Shown: in pieces, positions 1 to 9,397 of the stretch
Position numbering within the stretch: position 1 is the first letter of the stretch
How the letters are laid out: each line of letters begins with the position of its first letter
From: Paucibacter aquatile
GTDB lineage: Bacteria; Pseudomonadota; Gammaproteobacteria; Burkholderiales; Burkholderiaceae_C
DNA length: 64,000 bases
Reading direction: 5' to 3'
Assembly (NCBI RefSeq): GCF_002885975.1
Contig: NZ_POSP01000003.1
Coordinates: 3,534,001-3,598,000, forward strand
Program-made: the position numbers and the translations under genes
The notes under the pieces: generated by a model
Told to the model about the DNA's origin: nothing
Databases searched by the model: none
Seen by the model: the letters and a program-made list of their open reading frames with translations, nothing else

Positions 1-743
1 TTGTACGGAATGTCGGCCTGGGCGCTGGCCTCCAGCTCGCGGGTGCTGAAGGGCGGGCTCATGGTGAAGCCGCTGCCGCCTGCCTCAGCCGCTGATGCTG
101 CTGATGCCGCCGAAGCCCCCGCTTGCGGCGCCCGGGCGCTGCGCTCCTGCACGCGGGCAATGCTGTCGAACATGGCAGTCAGCTCCTGCCGCTGCTCGGC
201 GGGCAGCGCCAGGTTGTCGGCCACTTGGGCGCGCATGTCCTTCATCACCGGCGCGCCCTGGCCGCTGAAGGTGTCGGCACTGACCACTTGCATCACATGC
301 TGGGCCAGCAGGCCGCGCACCATGGGCAGGACCATGGCTTGCGAGGGGTCGTAGTGCAGGGTGATCTCCGGCCGCTGGCCCTCAGGGCCGGCGAACAGGG
401 CGCGGCCGGCCTGCTGGCCGAAGCCGGCCGGCAGCACGATGGCGGCGCGCAGCTTGCCGGCCTTCACCTGGGCCAGGGCGGCGTCGGCGTCCAGGCTTTG
501 CACGGCCAGGTTGCTGTCGGCCTGAAGGGCGGCGGCGACCTTGACGCTCAAAGGGCTGCGGTCCAGGTCACTGATGGCGATGGGCACCGGGCTGGGCTTG
601 TCGCCGCCCTTTTTGTTGTTGCCGAACAGGCTGCCGAAGAAGGCGGCGATCAGGATGGGCGCAATGATGCTCATCAGCACCGCGCGGCGGTTGGAAAAAT
701 GCAGGAACAGGTCTTTGCGGACCAGGGCGAGGAAGGCGTTCAT
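1..743 (-). CDS. ABC-2 type transporter permease, N-terminal part (continues beyond base 1)
   Basis: Membrane subunit of an ABC exporter; the substrate cannot be read from the sequence. About 247 residues are visible. They show a short cytoplasmic N terminus, a first membrane helix at about residues 21-40 (AVLMSIIAPILIAAFFGSLF), and then a long extracytoplasmic domain, as in ABC-2 permeases. An Ala/Ser-rich linker sits near residues 205-220. The remaining helices lie outside the window. The ATG at 743 follows the stop of the ATPase gene (788-1744) by 44 bases on the same strand, so the two very likely form one operon and one transporter. The family call is good; drug, lipid or polysaccharide export are all possible. 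Confidence 0.82.
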   Translation of the reverse strand, partial: MNAFLALVRKDLFLHFSNRRAVLMSIIAPILIAAFFGSLFGNNKKGGDKPSPVPIAISDLDRSPLSVKVAAALQADSNLAVQSLDADAALAQVKAGKLRAAIVLPAGFGQQAGRALFAGPEGQRPEITLHYDPSQAMVLPMVRGLLAQHVMQVVSADTFSGQGAPVMKDMRAQVADNLALPAEQRQELTAMFDSIARVQERSARAPQAGASAASAASAAEAGGSGFTMSPPFSTRELEASAQADIPY

Positions 744-787
744 GGCGGCGCTCTCTGTGGGTTTCTTGTGGGGCGGTGGCGCGGAGC

Positions 788-1744
<957 letters not shown>

Positions 1745-2061
1745 GGGCGGGCGGGCTCGAAGCCTGGGTTCGGTGAGCAGGTGAAAACTGGACGCGATGC
1801 TAGGGCTGAGCCCGGGCCCTGCCCAGAGGGCTGCGACGGATGGACAGCGCGCGGCGCGAATCGACAGCGCCGGGCGTGAATGATCACAAGGCCGGGTCAA
1901 CCTGGATTTGCAATCCGCGGCCGGCCGCTATCGTGGCGGCTGCCTGATCGGGGCCCATGGATCGGGGCCGCTGGATCAGGGCCGCCGAACGCACCATCAC
2001 CCGCTGGAATCGGGCTGCCCACCGGCAGCGCGCAGGCCAGCCCAGGGAGGAGAACACCACC
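1745..2061. other. intergenic region between divergent genes
   Basis: A 317-base gap between the divergently transcribed ABC exporter operon and the M61 peptidase gene. It holds three 14-base direct repeats (listed separately) and a strong ribosome-binding site, GGGAGGAG at 2045-2052, ten bases before the ATG at 2062. I see no convincing -35/-10 pair and no additional gene. Confidence 0.6.
1948..1989. repeat. three imperfect 14-bp direct repeats
   Basis: Units begin at 1948, 1962 and 1976, each starting GATCGGGGCC or GATCAGGGCC, with an exact 14-base period. They end about 70 bases upstream of the M61 peptidase start. The spacing is regular enough to suggest tandem duplication or repeated protein-binding sites; no function is shown. 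Confidence 0.7.
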
Positions 2062-4038
2062 ATGTCACGACGCCTTTTCTCATCCACCCCGGCCCTGCGC
2101 TGGGCCTCTTTCAGCGGGCGCACCCGCGCCGCCACGGCCGCGGTCTTGCTGGCCCTCGCCAGCATCGGGCCGGCCCAGGCCCAGCACCCGATTCCGCAGC
2201 CCGAGGACAAGCCCTACCTCGGCCCCATCCGCATCCAGGTCGATGCCACCGATCTGGACCGCCACATCTTCCAGGTGCGCCAGCAGCTGCCGGTCAAGCC
2301 CGGGCGCCTGACCCTGCTGTTTCCGCGTTACTTGCCCGGCGCCCATGGCCCTTACGGCACGGTGGACCGCCTGGCCGGCCTCAAGATCCACGCCGGCACG
2401 CAGGAGCTGGCCTGGCTGCGCGACACGGTGGACCCGTTTGCCTTCCATGTCGAGGTGCCGGCGGGCGTCAACGAGCTGAACCTGGCCTTCCAGTTCCTGA
2501 GCCCGGTGCAGCGTGAAGGCGGTCGGGTGGTGATGACGCCCGAGATGCTGAACCTGCAGTGGATCAGCATGCTGCTCTACCCGGCCGGCCACCACGCCAG
2601 CGCCCTCCAGATGCAGGCCGAGGTGACCCTGCCGGCCGGCTGGACCCAGGCCAGCGCCCTGCGGGTGGAGAGCCAGAGCGCAGAAGGGCCGAAGCGCCAG
2701 CGCCTGCGCTTCAAGCCGGTCAGCCTCGACACCTTGGCCGATTCGCCCCTGTTCGCCGGCGCCCACACCCGCCGCATCGAGCTGGACCCGCCCGGCCACC
2801 CGCGCCCGGTGGTGCTCAACCTCATGGCTGACGATCCGGCCGAGCTGCAGGCCAGTGAGGCGCAGATCCAGGCCCACAAGAACCTGGTGGTCCAGTCCGA
2901 CCGACTGTTTGCCTCCCGGCATTTCAAGCACTACGACTTTCTGCTGGCCATCTCCGGCCGCATGAGCGGCATCGGCCTCGAGCACCACGAGAGCAGCGAG
3001 AACGGCGTGGGCCTGGGCTATTTCAAGGACTGGGGCAAGCGCGCCGGCAGCCGCAGCCTGCTGCCGCATGAGTACACCCATTCCTGGAACGGCAAGTTCC
3101 GCCGCCCGGCCGACCTCTGGACACCGCAGTACAACGTGCCCATGCAGGACAGCCTGCTCTGGCTCTACGAGGGCCAGACCGATTACTGGGGCCGGGTGCT
3201 GGCGGTGCGCTCGGGCCTGGTCAGCCCCGAGCAGGCGCGCGACGCCTGGGCCGAGATCGCCGCCACCTACAGCCACCGCGCCGGCCGGCTCTGGCGCAAT
3301 CTGCAAGACACCACCAACGAAGCCGCCATGGCCAAGAGCCGCAGCGGCAACGATTGGGGCAACTGGCAGCGTGGCGCCGACTACTACGCCGAGAGCGGCC
3401 TGATCTGGCTCGATGCCGACACCTGGATCCGCGAGCAGAGCGGCGGGGCGCGCAGCCTTGATGATTTCGCGCGCCTGTTCTTCGGCGTGGAAGACGGCCG
3501 CATCGCGCCGCTGACCTACACCTTCGAGGACATCGTCGCCACCCTGAACCGCGTGCAGCCGCGCGACTGGGCCGCCTTTCTGCGCCAGCGCCTGGACCAC
3601 AAAGGCCCCGAGGCACCGCTGGACGGCCTGGCCCGCGCCGGCTGGCGCCTGAGCTGGGCCGAGACGCCCAGTGAGTTCGCCCGCGCCGACGATTCCGAAT
3701 GGAAGAACGACGACTTCGCCTACAGCCTGGGCCTCAATCTCAAGCGCGACGGCAAGGTCGAGGCCGTGCTCTGGGGCAGCCCCGCCTTCGAGGCCGGCCT
3801 GAGCCGCGCCGTCACCGTGGTGGCCGTCAACAACCAGGCCTACAAGAGCGAACGTCTGGCCGCCGCCATCAGCGCCAACAAGGGTGGCGCGGCGCCGCTG
3901 GAGCTCTTGCTGCGCGAGGGCGACCGCTTCCGCCAGGTCAAGATCGACTACCGTGGCGGCCTGCGCTACCCGCGCCTGAGCCGCGTCGAGGGCAGCCCGG
4001 AGCGGCTGGACAGCGGGGTGCTGGCAGCGCGGCCGTGA
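2062..4038 (+). CDS. M61 family metallopeptidase with PDZ-like C terminus
   Basis: Exported zinc aminopeptidase of the M61 (glycyl aminopeptidase) family, 658 residues. A signal peptide with a cleavage site after AQA (residue 40) sends it to the periplasm or outside. The zinc motif is H336-E337-Y-T-H340, followed by the M61-typical SWNGK; E370 in LYEGQ is the expected third zinc ligand. The C-terminal part from about residue 530 contains a PDZ-like segment (SLGLNLKRDGKV, then GSPAFEAGL). The ATG at 2062 is chosen because GGGAGGAG lies ten bases upstream and the signal peptide starts there; the open frame extends to 1957 without a better site. Downstream lies a second secreted peptidase, so the pair may work on exported or external proteins. 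Confidence 0.93.
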   Translation: MSRRLFSSTPALRWASFSGRTRAATAAVLLALASIGPAQAQHPIPQPEDKPYLGPIRIQVDATDLDRHIFQVRQQLPVKPGRLTLLFPRYLPGAHGPYGTVDRLAGLKIHAGTQELAWLRDTVDPFAFHVEVPAGVNELNLAFQFLSPVQREGGRVVMTPEMLNLQWISMLLYPAGHHASALQMQAEVTLPAGWTQASALRVESQSAEGPKRQRLRFKPVSLDTLADSPLFAGAHTRRIELDPPGHPRPVVLNLMADDPAELQASEAQIQAHKNLVVQSDRLFASRHFKHYDFLLAISGRMSGIGLEHHESSENGVGLGYFKDWGKRAGSRSLLPHEYTHSWNGKFRRPADLWTPQYNVPMQDSLLWLYEGQTDYWGRVLAVRSGLVSPEQARDAWAEIAATYSHRAGRLWRNLQDTTNEAAMAKSRSGNDWGNWQRGADYYAESGLIWLDADTWIREQSGGARSLDDFARLFFGVEDGRIAPLTYTFEDIVATLNRVQPRDWAAFLRQRLDHKGPEAPLDGLARAGWRLSWAETPSEFARADDSEWKNDDFAYSLGLNLKRDGKVEAVLWGSPAFEAGLSRAVTVVAVNNQAYKSERLAAAISANKGGAAPLELLLREGDRFRQVKIDYRGGLRYPRLSRVEGSPERLDSGVLAARP

Positions 4039-4241
4039 CGCTTCGGCAGCTCCCGGGTGCTGCTCCTCCATCGACGTGCGCAGGCCAGGCCCTCGCCTGG
4101 CGGCAAACACAAAGGTGAATCTGCGCTGCCGCTGAGCCCTTGGGCGCGGGTACAGTGCGCGGGTTTGGCCGAATCCTCTCGCTGCTGCGGAGGAGGGCCG
4201 AGCCAAGCGGCACAGACCGTGTCTTCTGGAGGAAAAAAGCA

Positions 4242-5909
4242 ATGACGACTGCACAAGCCGGCGCCGTGGCGCGCCCGCTCTGGGCCACACGCCCCATGGC
4301 CGCCCTGATCCTGAGTTCCCTGAGCCTGGCGCTGACGGCCTGCGGTGGTGGCGGTGGGCGGCCCGGCACCTCGGTCTTCGGCGATGCGGCCTATGCCAAC
4401 AACAATGGCAACAACAACGCTGGAGGTGGGGCCGTCAGCCCGGCCCCCAGCCAGCCCGACACCGAGGTGCTGGCCGCCAGCGCCACCCTGGCCCAGCGAT
4501 GCGCGCCCGACAACCCTTTGGCCGAGGCCGGCAAGAAGAACGGCAGCCTCAGCCTCGAGAAGCAGTGGATTCGCTCCTACGTCGACGAGGCTTACCTCTG
4601 GCGTGAGCAGGTGCCGCGTGTCAATGCCGCGCTCTTCACCGGCCCTACGGTCGAGCAGGCTTTGGACAATTACTTCAATGCCCTGCTCACCCCCGAACGC
4701 ACCGCCAGCGGCGCCCTGCGTGACCGCTTCAGCTTCACCTTCCCCAGCGCCGAGTGGCAGGCCCTGGCGCAAGGCGGTGTCGAGCAAGGCTATGGGCTGG
4801 AGTGGTCGCAGGCCTCGAAGACGCCGCCGCGCGGCCTGCGCATTGCCTATGTGGAGCCGGGCGGCCCGGCCGCCAAAGCGGGCTTGCAGCGCGGCGACCG
4901 CTTGGTGATGGTGGACGGCGTCAATGCCGATGCCGTGGACCAGGGCGGCATCGATGTCCTCAATGCGGCGCTGTATCCCTCAGCCAGCGGCCGTGGCCAC
5001 AGCTTTCTGTTCAGCCGTGCAGGCGGCATGGAGGTGTCGGCTTACCTGAGCAGCGCAGCGGTGGCCAAGCAGCCGGTGTTGCTGCGCCAGGTGCTGACGG
5101 CGGCGGATGGGCGGCGTGTCGGCCATCTGGTGTTCAACGACCATATCGCACCGGCTGAAGCGCAGTTGATCGAGGCGGTGCGCGAGTTCCAGCAGCAAGG
5201 CATTGCCGACCTGATGCTGGACCTGCGCTACAACGGTGGCGGTTACCTCTACATCGCCAGCGAGCTGGCTTACATGATCGCCGGCCCACAGCGCAGCCAG
5301 GACAAGGTCTTCGAGCAGCTGCGCTACAACAGCCGGCGCAGCGCCGACAACCAATCGACTTCGGCTCGCACCCCGTTCTTCACCGAGTCTTGCCTTTACG
5401 ACGGCAAGGCCTGCACGCTGGAGCAGCCCCTGCCCACGCTGAACCTGGCCCGCGTGTACGTGCTGACCCAGGCCGGCACCTGTTCGGCCAGCGAGTCCAT
5501 CATCAACGGCCTGCGCGGCATCGGCGTCGAGGTGATCCAGATCGGCGGGCGCAGCTGTGGCAAGCCCTATGGATTCACGGCCAAGGACAACTGCGGCATG
5601 TCCTATTTCCCGATCGAATTTGTCGGCAACAACGCGGCCGGCTTTGGCGACTATGCCGATGGCTTTGAGCCCGGCGGCAGCGGCGCCGCCGGCTTGCCCG
5701 GCTGCCGGGTGGCCGATGACCTGAGCCGCCCGCTGGGTGACAGCCGCGAGGCCATGCTGGCCGCCGCCCTGGCCCACCGCATCGACGGCCGCTGCCCGCC
5801 CGAGACCGCCTCGACGAGCAAGCCTCTGGCCGCCCCCGGCGACGCCGGTCTGGCCTGGACGCTGAAACGATCGCCGCTGCGCGAGAACCGCTTCCTTGGT
5901 GGGCGCTGA
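4242..5909 (+). CDS. S41 family serine peptidase, lipoprotein
   Basis: Periplasmic C-terminal-processing-type peptidase, 555 residues. The N terminus is a lipoprotein signal with lipobox LTAC (C34) followed by a Gly run and an Asn-rich linker, so it should be membrane-anchored. A PDZ domain lies near residues 175-260 (GLRIAYVEPGGPAAKAGL). The S41 catalytic domain follows, with S417 in CSASE as the probable nucleophile and K441 in CGKPYGF as the general base. The 24-residue spacing fits the Ser/Lys dyad of this family. The ATG at 4242 has a TGGAGG ribosome-binding site at 4227-4232. It lies about 200 bases after the M61 gene on the same strand and may or may not share a transcript. Confidence 0.92.
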   Translation: MTTAQAGAVARPLWATRPMAALILSSLSLALTACGGGGGRPGTSVFGDAAYANNNGNNNAGGGAVSPAPSQPDTEVLAASATLAQRCAPDNPLAEAGKKNGSLSLEKQWIRSYVDEAYLWREQVPRVNAALFTGPTVEQALDNYFNALLTPERTASGALRDRFSFTFPSAEWQALAQGGVEQGYGLEWSQASKTPPRGLRIAYVEPGGPAAKAGLQRGDRLVMVDGVNADAVDQGGIDVLNAALYPSASGRGHSFLFSRAGGMEVSAYLSSAAVAKQPVLLRQVLTAADGRRVGHLVFNDHIAPAEAQLIEAVREFQQQGIADLMLDLRYNGGGYLYIASELAYMIAGPQRSQDKVFEQLRYNSRRSADNQSTSARTPFFTESCLYDGKACTLEQPLPTLNLARVYVLTQAGTCSASESIINGLRGIGVEVIQIGGRSCGKPYGFTAKDNCGMSYFPIEFVGNNAAGFGDYADGFEPGGSGAAGLPGCRVADDLSRPLGDSREAMLAAALAHRIDGRCPPETASTSKPLAAPGDAGLAWTLKRSPLRENRFLGGR

Positions 5910-5944
5910 GCGTTCGTTGTGGCTTAGCCTGCCGCGCGATTGAG

Positions 5945-5977
5945 GCGCCGCAAGCGCGCCGCAAGCGCGCCGCAAGC
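5945..5977. repeat. three perfect 11-bp tandem repeats
   Basis: The unit GCGCCGCAAGC is repeated three times without mismatch at 5945-5955, 5956-5966 and 5967-5977, between the S41 gene and the Cat1-type gene. Copy number could vary by slippage. No open frame crosses it in a convincing way. Confidence 0.9.
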
Positions 5978-6043
5978 TGGGCGGCCTAGGATGGGGTCAG
6001 GAACCACCCCATCCCCCGGCCCGGCCGGAGCGAAAGGCTGCCC

Positions 6044-7345
6044 ATGTCGACCGTTCAAGACCTCTACCTCCGCAAGAAGCTGCCCACGGCCGAAGACGCG
6101 CTGAGCCTGCTGCGCAACGGCGATTTCATCATCGTGCCCACCGGCGTGGGCGAGCCGCCGACGCTTTTGCATGCGCTCTCGGCCGCGCGGCGGCAGTTCC
6201 GCGATATCAAGCTGGGCCAGATCCTGGCGGTGCGCAAGTACGGCTACTTTGACCCCGAGACGGTCGAGCATGTGCGCCATGTGGCCTTCTTCTACGGCGC
6301 CGCCTCGCGGGCCGGCGGCAAGGAGGGCTGGGTCGATTTCATCCCCAGCTACTTCTCCGAGATGCCGTCGCTGATCGAGCGCGGCCAGATCCCGGCCGAT
6401 GTGGTGGTGTCCATGGCCTCGCCCATGGATGCACATGGCTATTTTTCGCTGAGCTTGGGGGCGGACTACACCATGGCCGCGGTCAAGAAGGCGCGCGCGG
6501 TGATTCTCGAGGTCAACCCCAATGTGCCCTTCGCCAACGGCGCCTGCACCGTGCACATCTCCCAGGTCAGCGGCCTGATCGAGAGCAGCGAGCCCGTGGC
6601 CGAGGTGGGCCTGCCCAAGATCGGCCCGGTGCAGGAGGCGATCGGCAAGTATGTGGCCGACATGATCGAGGACGGCTCGACCCTGCAGATCGGCTACGGC
6701 GGCATCCCTGATGCCGTGGTCATGCAACTCAGCGCCAAGCGCGACCTCGGCGTGCACACCGAGATGATCGGCGACGGCATCATGAGCCTGGTCGAGAGCG
6801 GCGCCGTCACCAACCGGCGCAAGAACTACCTTCCCGGCAAGATGGTCGCCACCTTCGCGCTCGGCTCGCAAAAGCTCTACCGCTTCATGGACCGCAACCC
6901 GGGCCTGGAAATGCACCCGGTCGATTTCACCAACGACCCCTATCTGGCCGGCCAGAACGACAACTTGGTGGCCATCAACGCCACCTTGCAGATCGACCTG
7001 CTGGGCCAGTGCGGATCGGAAAGCCTGGGCCCCACGCCGTATTCAGGCACCGGCGGCCAGAGCGATTTCGTGCGCGCCGCCAACCGCTCGCGCGGCGGCA
7101 AGGCCTTCATCGTCTTGCCCTCCACCGCCAAGGACGACAGCATCAGCCGCATCGTGCCCACCCTGAGCCCGGGCACGCATATGAGCACCAGCAAGAACGA
7201 CATCAACTACGTCGTCAGCGAGTTCGGCGTCGCCCAGCTGCGCGGCAAATCGGCCAAGCAGCGGGCGCTGGAGCTGATCAATATCGCCCACCCGAACTTC
7301 CGCGAGGAGTTGCGGGAGGCGGCGAGGAAGATCAATTTGTTGTGA
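6044..7345 (+). CDS. acetyl-CoA hydrolase/CoA-transferase (Cat1 / 4-hydroxybutyrate CoA-transferase family)
   Basis: Cytoplasmic CoA-transferase or acyl-CoA hydrolase of 433 residues, full length for the family. Visible marks are a glycine-rich motif GYGGIPDAV around residues 220-228 and E240 in HTEMIGDG. That Glu is expected to form the covalent glutamyl-CoA intermediate. The C-terminal half carries GTGGQSDF and the stretch ending VVSEFGVAQLRGKS, both characteristic of Cat1-like enzymes. The substrate (acetate, succinate, 4-hydroxybutyrate or propionate) cannot be fixed from sequence. It stands alone: the next gene is convergent, starting 24 bases after its stop. Confidence 0.93.
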   Translation: MSTVQDLYLRKKLPTAEDALSLLRNGDFIIVPTGVGEPPTLLHALSAARRQFRDIKLGQILAVRKYGYFDPETVEHVRHVAFFYGAASRAGGKEGWVDFIPSYFSEMPSLIERGQIPADVVVSMASPMDAHGYFSLSLGADYTMAAVKKARAVILEVNPNVPFANGACTVHISQVSGLIESSEPVAEVGLPKIGPVQEAIGKYVADMIEDGSTLQIGYGGIPDAVVMQLSAKRDLGVHTEMIGDGIMSLVESGAVTNRRKNYLPGKMVATFALGSQKLYRFMDRNPGLEMHPVDFTNDPYLAGQNDNLVAINATLQIDLLGQCGSESLGPTPYSGTGGQSDFVRAANRSRGGKAFIVLPSTAKDDSISRIVPTLSPGTHMSTSKNDINYVVSEFGVAQLRGKSAKQRALELINIAHPNFREELREAARKINLL

Positions 7346-7369
7346 TCCTCTGGCCGGGCGCCCGGCGGC

Positions 7370-7936
7370 TCAGATCCCGCGCAATTCCATCTTCATCAGC
7401 TGGAAGTGCACCTCGCGGCCCACGGGCTTGAGCGAGACCAGGCGGAAGTTTTTCTCGGTGCCGACCTTGTAGACGCGCTCATTGCGGTCGCCGCCGACGT
7501 CGCCGCAGCCGTTCGGGTCCTTCTTTTCGCCGCGGCTCTTGCGGGCTTTGGCTTCCAGGGCGGCCGGGCTGCCGGCGCTGCAGTCCAGCACCGGGCCGTA
7601 GCCGGCGAGGGCGTCCTGGTAGTAGCGGGCGATGCGGTCCAGGTCGTCGCTGCTGGCGAATTTGGAGACCACCAGCTTCATGCCGAAGGGGCCGAAGGAG
7701 AAGCCGATGGTGGCGCTTTCCTTGTCGTCCTCCTTGTCTCGCTGCGGCCGTGCGCCGGGGTAGGCGGGCAGGCCGATGTCCTTGAGGTCGGCCTGTTCGC
7801 GGATGTCCAGGCCGGCGGTGAAGGCTTTGGCGGGTTTGCTGTTGCTGGCCTCGTCGCCGGCCATGGCGGCCGAGCTCATGAGGCCCAGACCGAGAGCCAT
7901 GGCCAAGGCGTTGAAGAGGTGGCGGTGTGTCGTCAT
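7370..7936 (-). CDS. exported protein of unknown function with LPAYPGA motif
   Basis: I do not recognise a named family. The 188-residue product begins with a clear signal peptide (MTTHRHLFNALAMALGLGL, cleavage likely after AMA near residue 26), so it is probably periplasmic. The mature part has a GLPAYPGA motif near residue 55, seen in a group of small exported proteins in proteobacteria. It also has a central FSFGPFGMKLVVSKF strand-rich segment and two Cys (about residues 120 and 145) that could form a disulfide. It is convergent with the Cat1-type gene and its own promoter must lie in 7937-8289. Confidence 0.72.
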   Translation of the reverse strand: MTTHRHLFNALAMALGLGLMSSAAMAGDEASNSKPAKAFTAGLDIREQADLKDIGLPAYPGARPQRDKEDDKESATIGFSFGPFGMKLVVSKFASSDDLDRIARYYQDALAGYGPVLDCSAGSPAALEAKARKSRGEKKDPNGCGDVGGDRNERVYKVGTEKNFRLVSLKPVGREVHFQLMKMELRGI

Positions 7937-8289
7937 GGTGAGGACCTTGCTGGCGAAGTGTTGCGGGGCTTGCTTGTTGCCTGCTGAAGAGGCATGGCTC
8001 GCAATGTAGGAGCGAGTGTGCGCGCTAGCCAGCCGGCTCCGACCAGCTGCAGCCTGAGCGGCACAGACCGCACGAAAGAAGCGTGAGCCGGCGCGAAAGC
8101 GGTGCCGCTGAGACGGTTCAGGCCACGATTCATGCAGTGGGTCGCAAAGCTCAGGACGGCCCTGCCTGCCTTTCCTAGGATGTGTCCATCTGCCGCGATC
8201 CAGGCTTCAGGCCCGAATGCATCGGCAGTGTCAGTCCAGACCCCACTCACCTTTCAGTTCAAGTCCAGCGCTTTGCTGGCGCCCCATCC
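7937..8289. other. intergenic region between divergent small exported-protein genes
   Basis: A 353-base gap between the start of the minus-strand exported protein gene and the plus-strand lipoprotein gene. It should hold both promoters, but no consensus -35/-10 pair, terminator or further gene stands out. Confidence 0.5.
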
Positions 8290-8667
8290 ATGAAAACCTC
8301 CCTGCGCTCCGTCTTGTCTTTCTCCGCCGCCGCCGTGCTGGCCTTGCTGGCCAGTGGCTGCGCCATTCATGTCACCCACACCGAGAGTGGCAACGGCAGC
8401 AGCAAGCTGAGCCAGAGCGCCGCCGGCAACGCCAGCTTCCAATGCGTGGCCAGCCCCAGCGGTGAATGCCACTACGCCCTCTACACCAGCCGCTGCAGCA
8501 CGGCCGAGGGCGAAGGCGGTCAGCCGGCCACCACCTGCACCCATCAGGTGATCAGCCAGTTCACCGTGGCCGCCGGCCAGACGCGCGAGATGCGGGACCT
8601 GCCCCAGGGTTTCAAGCAATGCATGAAGACCAGCCATAAGCCCCAAGTTCCCAGCTGCGGCGCTTGA
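8290..8667 (+). CDS. small cysteine-containing lipoprotein, unknown function
   Basis: A 125-residue predicted lipoprotein: signal peptide MKTSLRSVLSFSAAAVLALL, then lipobox ASGC (C25). The mature part is Ser/Gly/Gln-rich at first and then has five Cys within about 80 residues (in SFQCV, GECHY, SRCST, TTCTH and KQCMK), with a further one at the very C-terminal end, suggesting disulfides in the periplasm. The ATG at 8290 is chosen because the signal peptide begins there; the ribosome-binding site is weak. No family recognised. Confidence 0.72.
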   Translation: MKTSLRSVLSFSAAAVLALLASGCAIHVTHTESGNGSSKLSQSAAGNASFQCVASPSGECHYALYTSRCSTAEGEGGQPATTCTHQVISQFTVAAGQTREMRDLPQGFKQCMKTSHKPQVPSCGA

Positions 8668-8690
8668 GTGCCCGGGCAGGCCGGCGCGTC

Positions 8691-9320
8691 TCAACCCTTG
8701 GGAGAGAGCCGGCCTTCGGCCTCGCAGCGCTCGACGGGCTTGGGAATATCGCCTTCCAGGTCTGAGATCCAGCAGGCATCCAGCACCGAGCAGTAGCAGG
8801 CTTGCACGCTCAGCTTGTGTTGGCGGTGCTTGTCGAATCGAATCCAGGCGTCGTGGCTGACGGTATCGCTCCCGACAGGGCGATCCCAGCTGAACAGGCG
8901 GATTTCCTTGCCGGCCGAGATCAGGCGCGGCGCAATCGTGGCGGTGGTGAAGTAGGCCTTGCCTTGCAGCTCCGGCGCGACCGCATCCACCATGGCCGCC
9001 ACGTGAGGCACGGGCTTGCCATCGGACTTGAGTTCGAACCACACCACGCGGGCCGGCCCGTTACCCACGTTTTGCACCGAAAAGCTCAGCTGCGGCTTGC
9101 CATCGGTCACATTGCCGCTGCTGAACTCCAGCAATGGCGTGGAGCTGGCCATCACCAGCCGGGTGTTCTCCTTGACCAGGGCGCTCATGGTCTGGCTGGT
9201 GCGCCAGGAGCCGTAAATGGCGGCCACCGAGCTCAGCACCATGCTGCCGGCCACGGCGATGTGAAACCAGCGCGGCGCCGGGCCGGCCTCGGGTTTGTTG
9301 AGTTTGGGCAGATCGATCAC
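8691..9320 (-). CDS. single-pass membrane protein, unknown function
   Basis: A 209-residue product from a GTG start at 9320. One membrane helix is at about residues 18-36 (FHIAVAGSMVLSSVAAIYG) after a short cytoplasmic N terminus, so most of the protein should face the periplasm. The body resembles an immunoglobulin-like beta sandwich (LSFSVQNVGNGPARVVWFEL). Three Cys near the end (ACYCS, DACWIS) could pair. The family is not recognised. It is convergent with the lipoprotein gene, 23 bases apart. Confidence 0.65.
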   Translation of the reverse strand: MIDLPKLNKPEAGPAPRWFHIAVAGSMVLSSVAAIYGSWRTSQTMSALVKENTRLVMASSTPLLEFSSGNVTDGKPQLSFSVQNVGNGPARVVWFELKSDGKPVPHVAAMVDAVAPELQGKAYFTTATIAPRLISAGKEIRLFSWDRPVGSDTVSHDAWIRFDKHRQHKLSVQACYCSVLDACWISDLEGDIPKPVERCEAEGRLSPKG

Positions 9321-9397
9321 AAGGCGTGCTTCAGAGTCGGTCAGGTGAGGCCCGAACTGTAGCGGGAGTGCTTGCGAGCGAAAGCGCCCTCAGGTTC

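Noticed and set aside
1957..2061. Longer start of the M61 peptidase at 1957
   Set aside because: The extension lacks a signal peptide and a ribosome-binding site; GGGAGGAG clearly serves the ATG at 2062.
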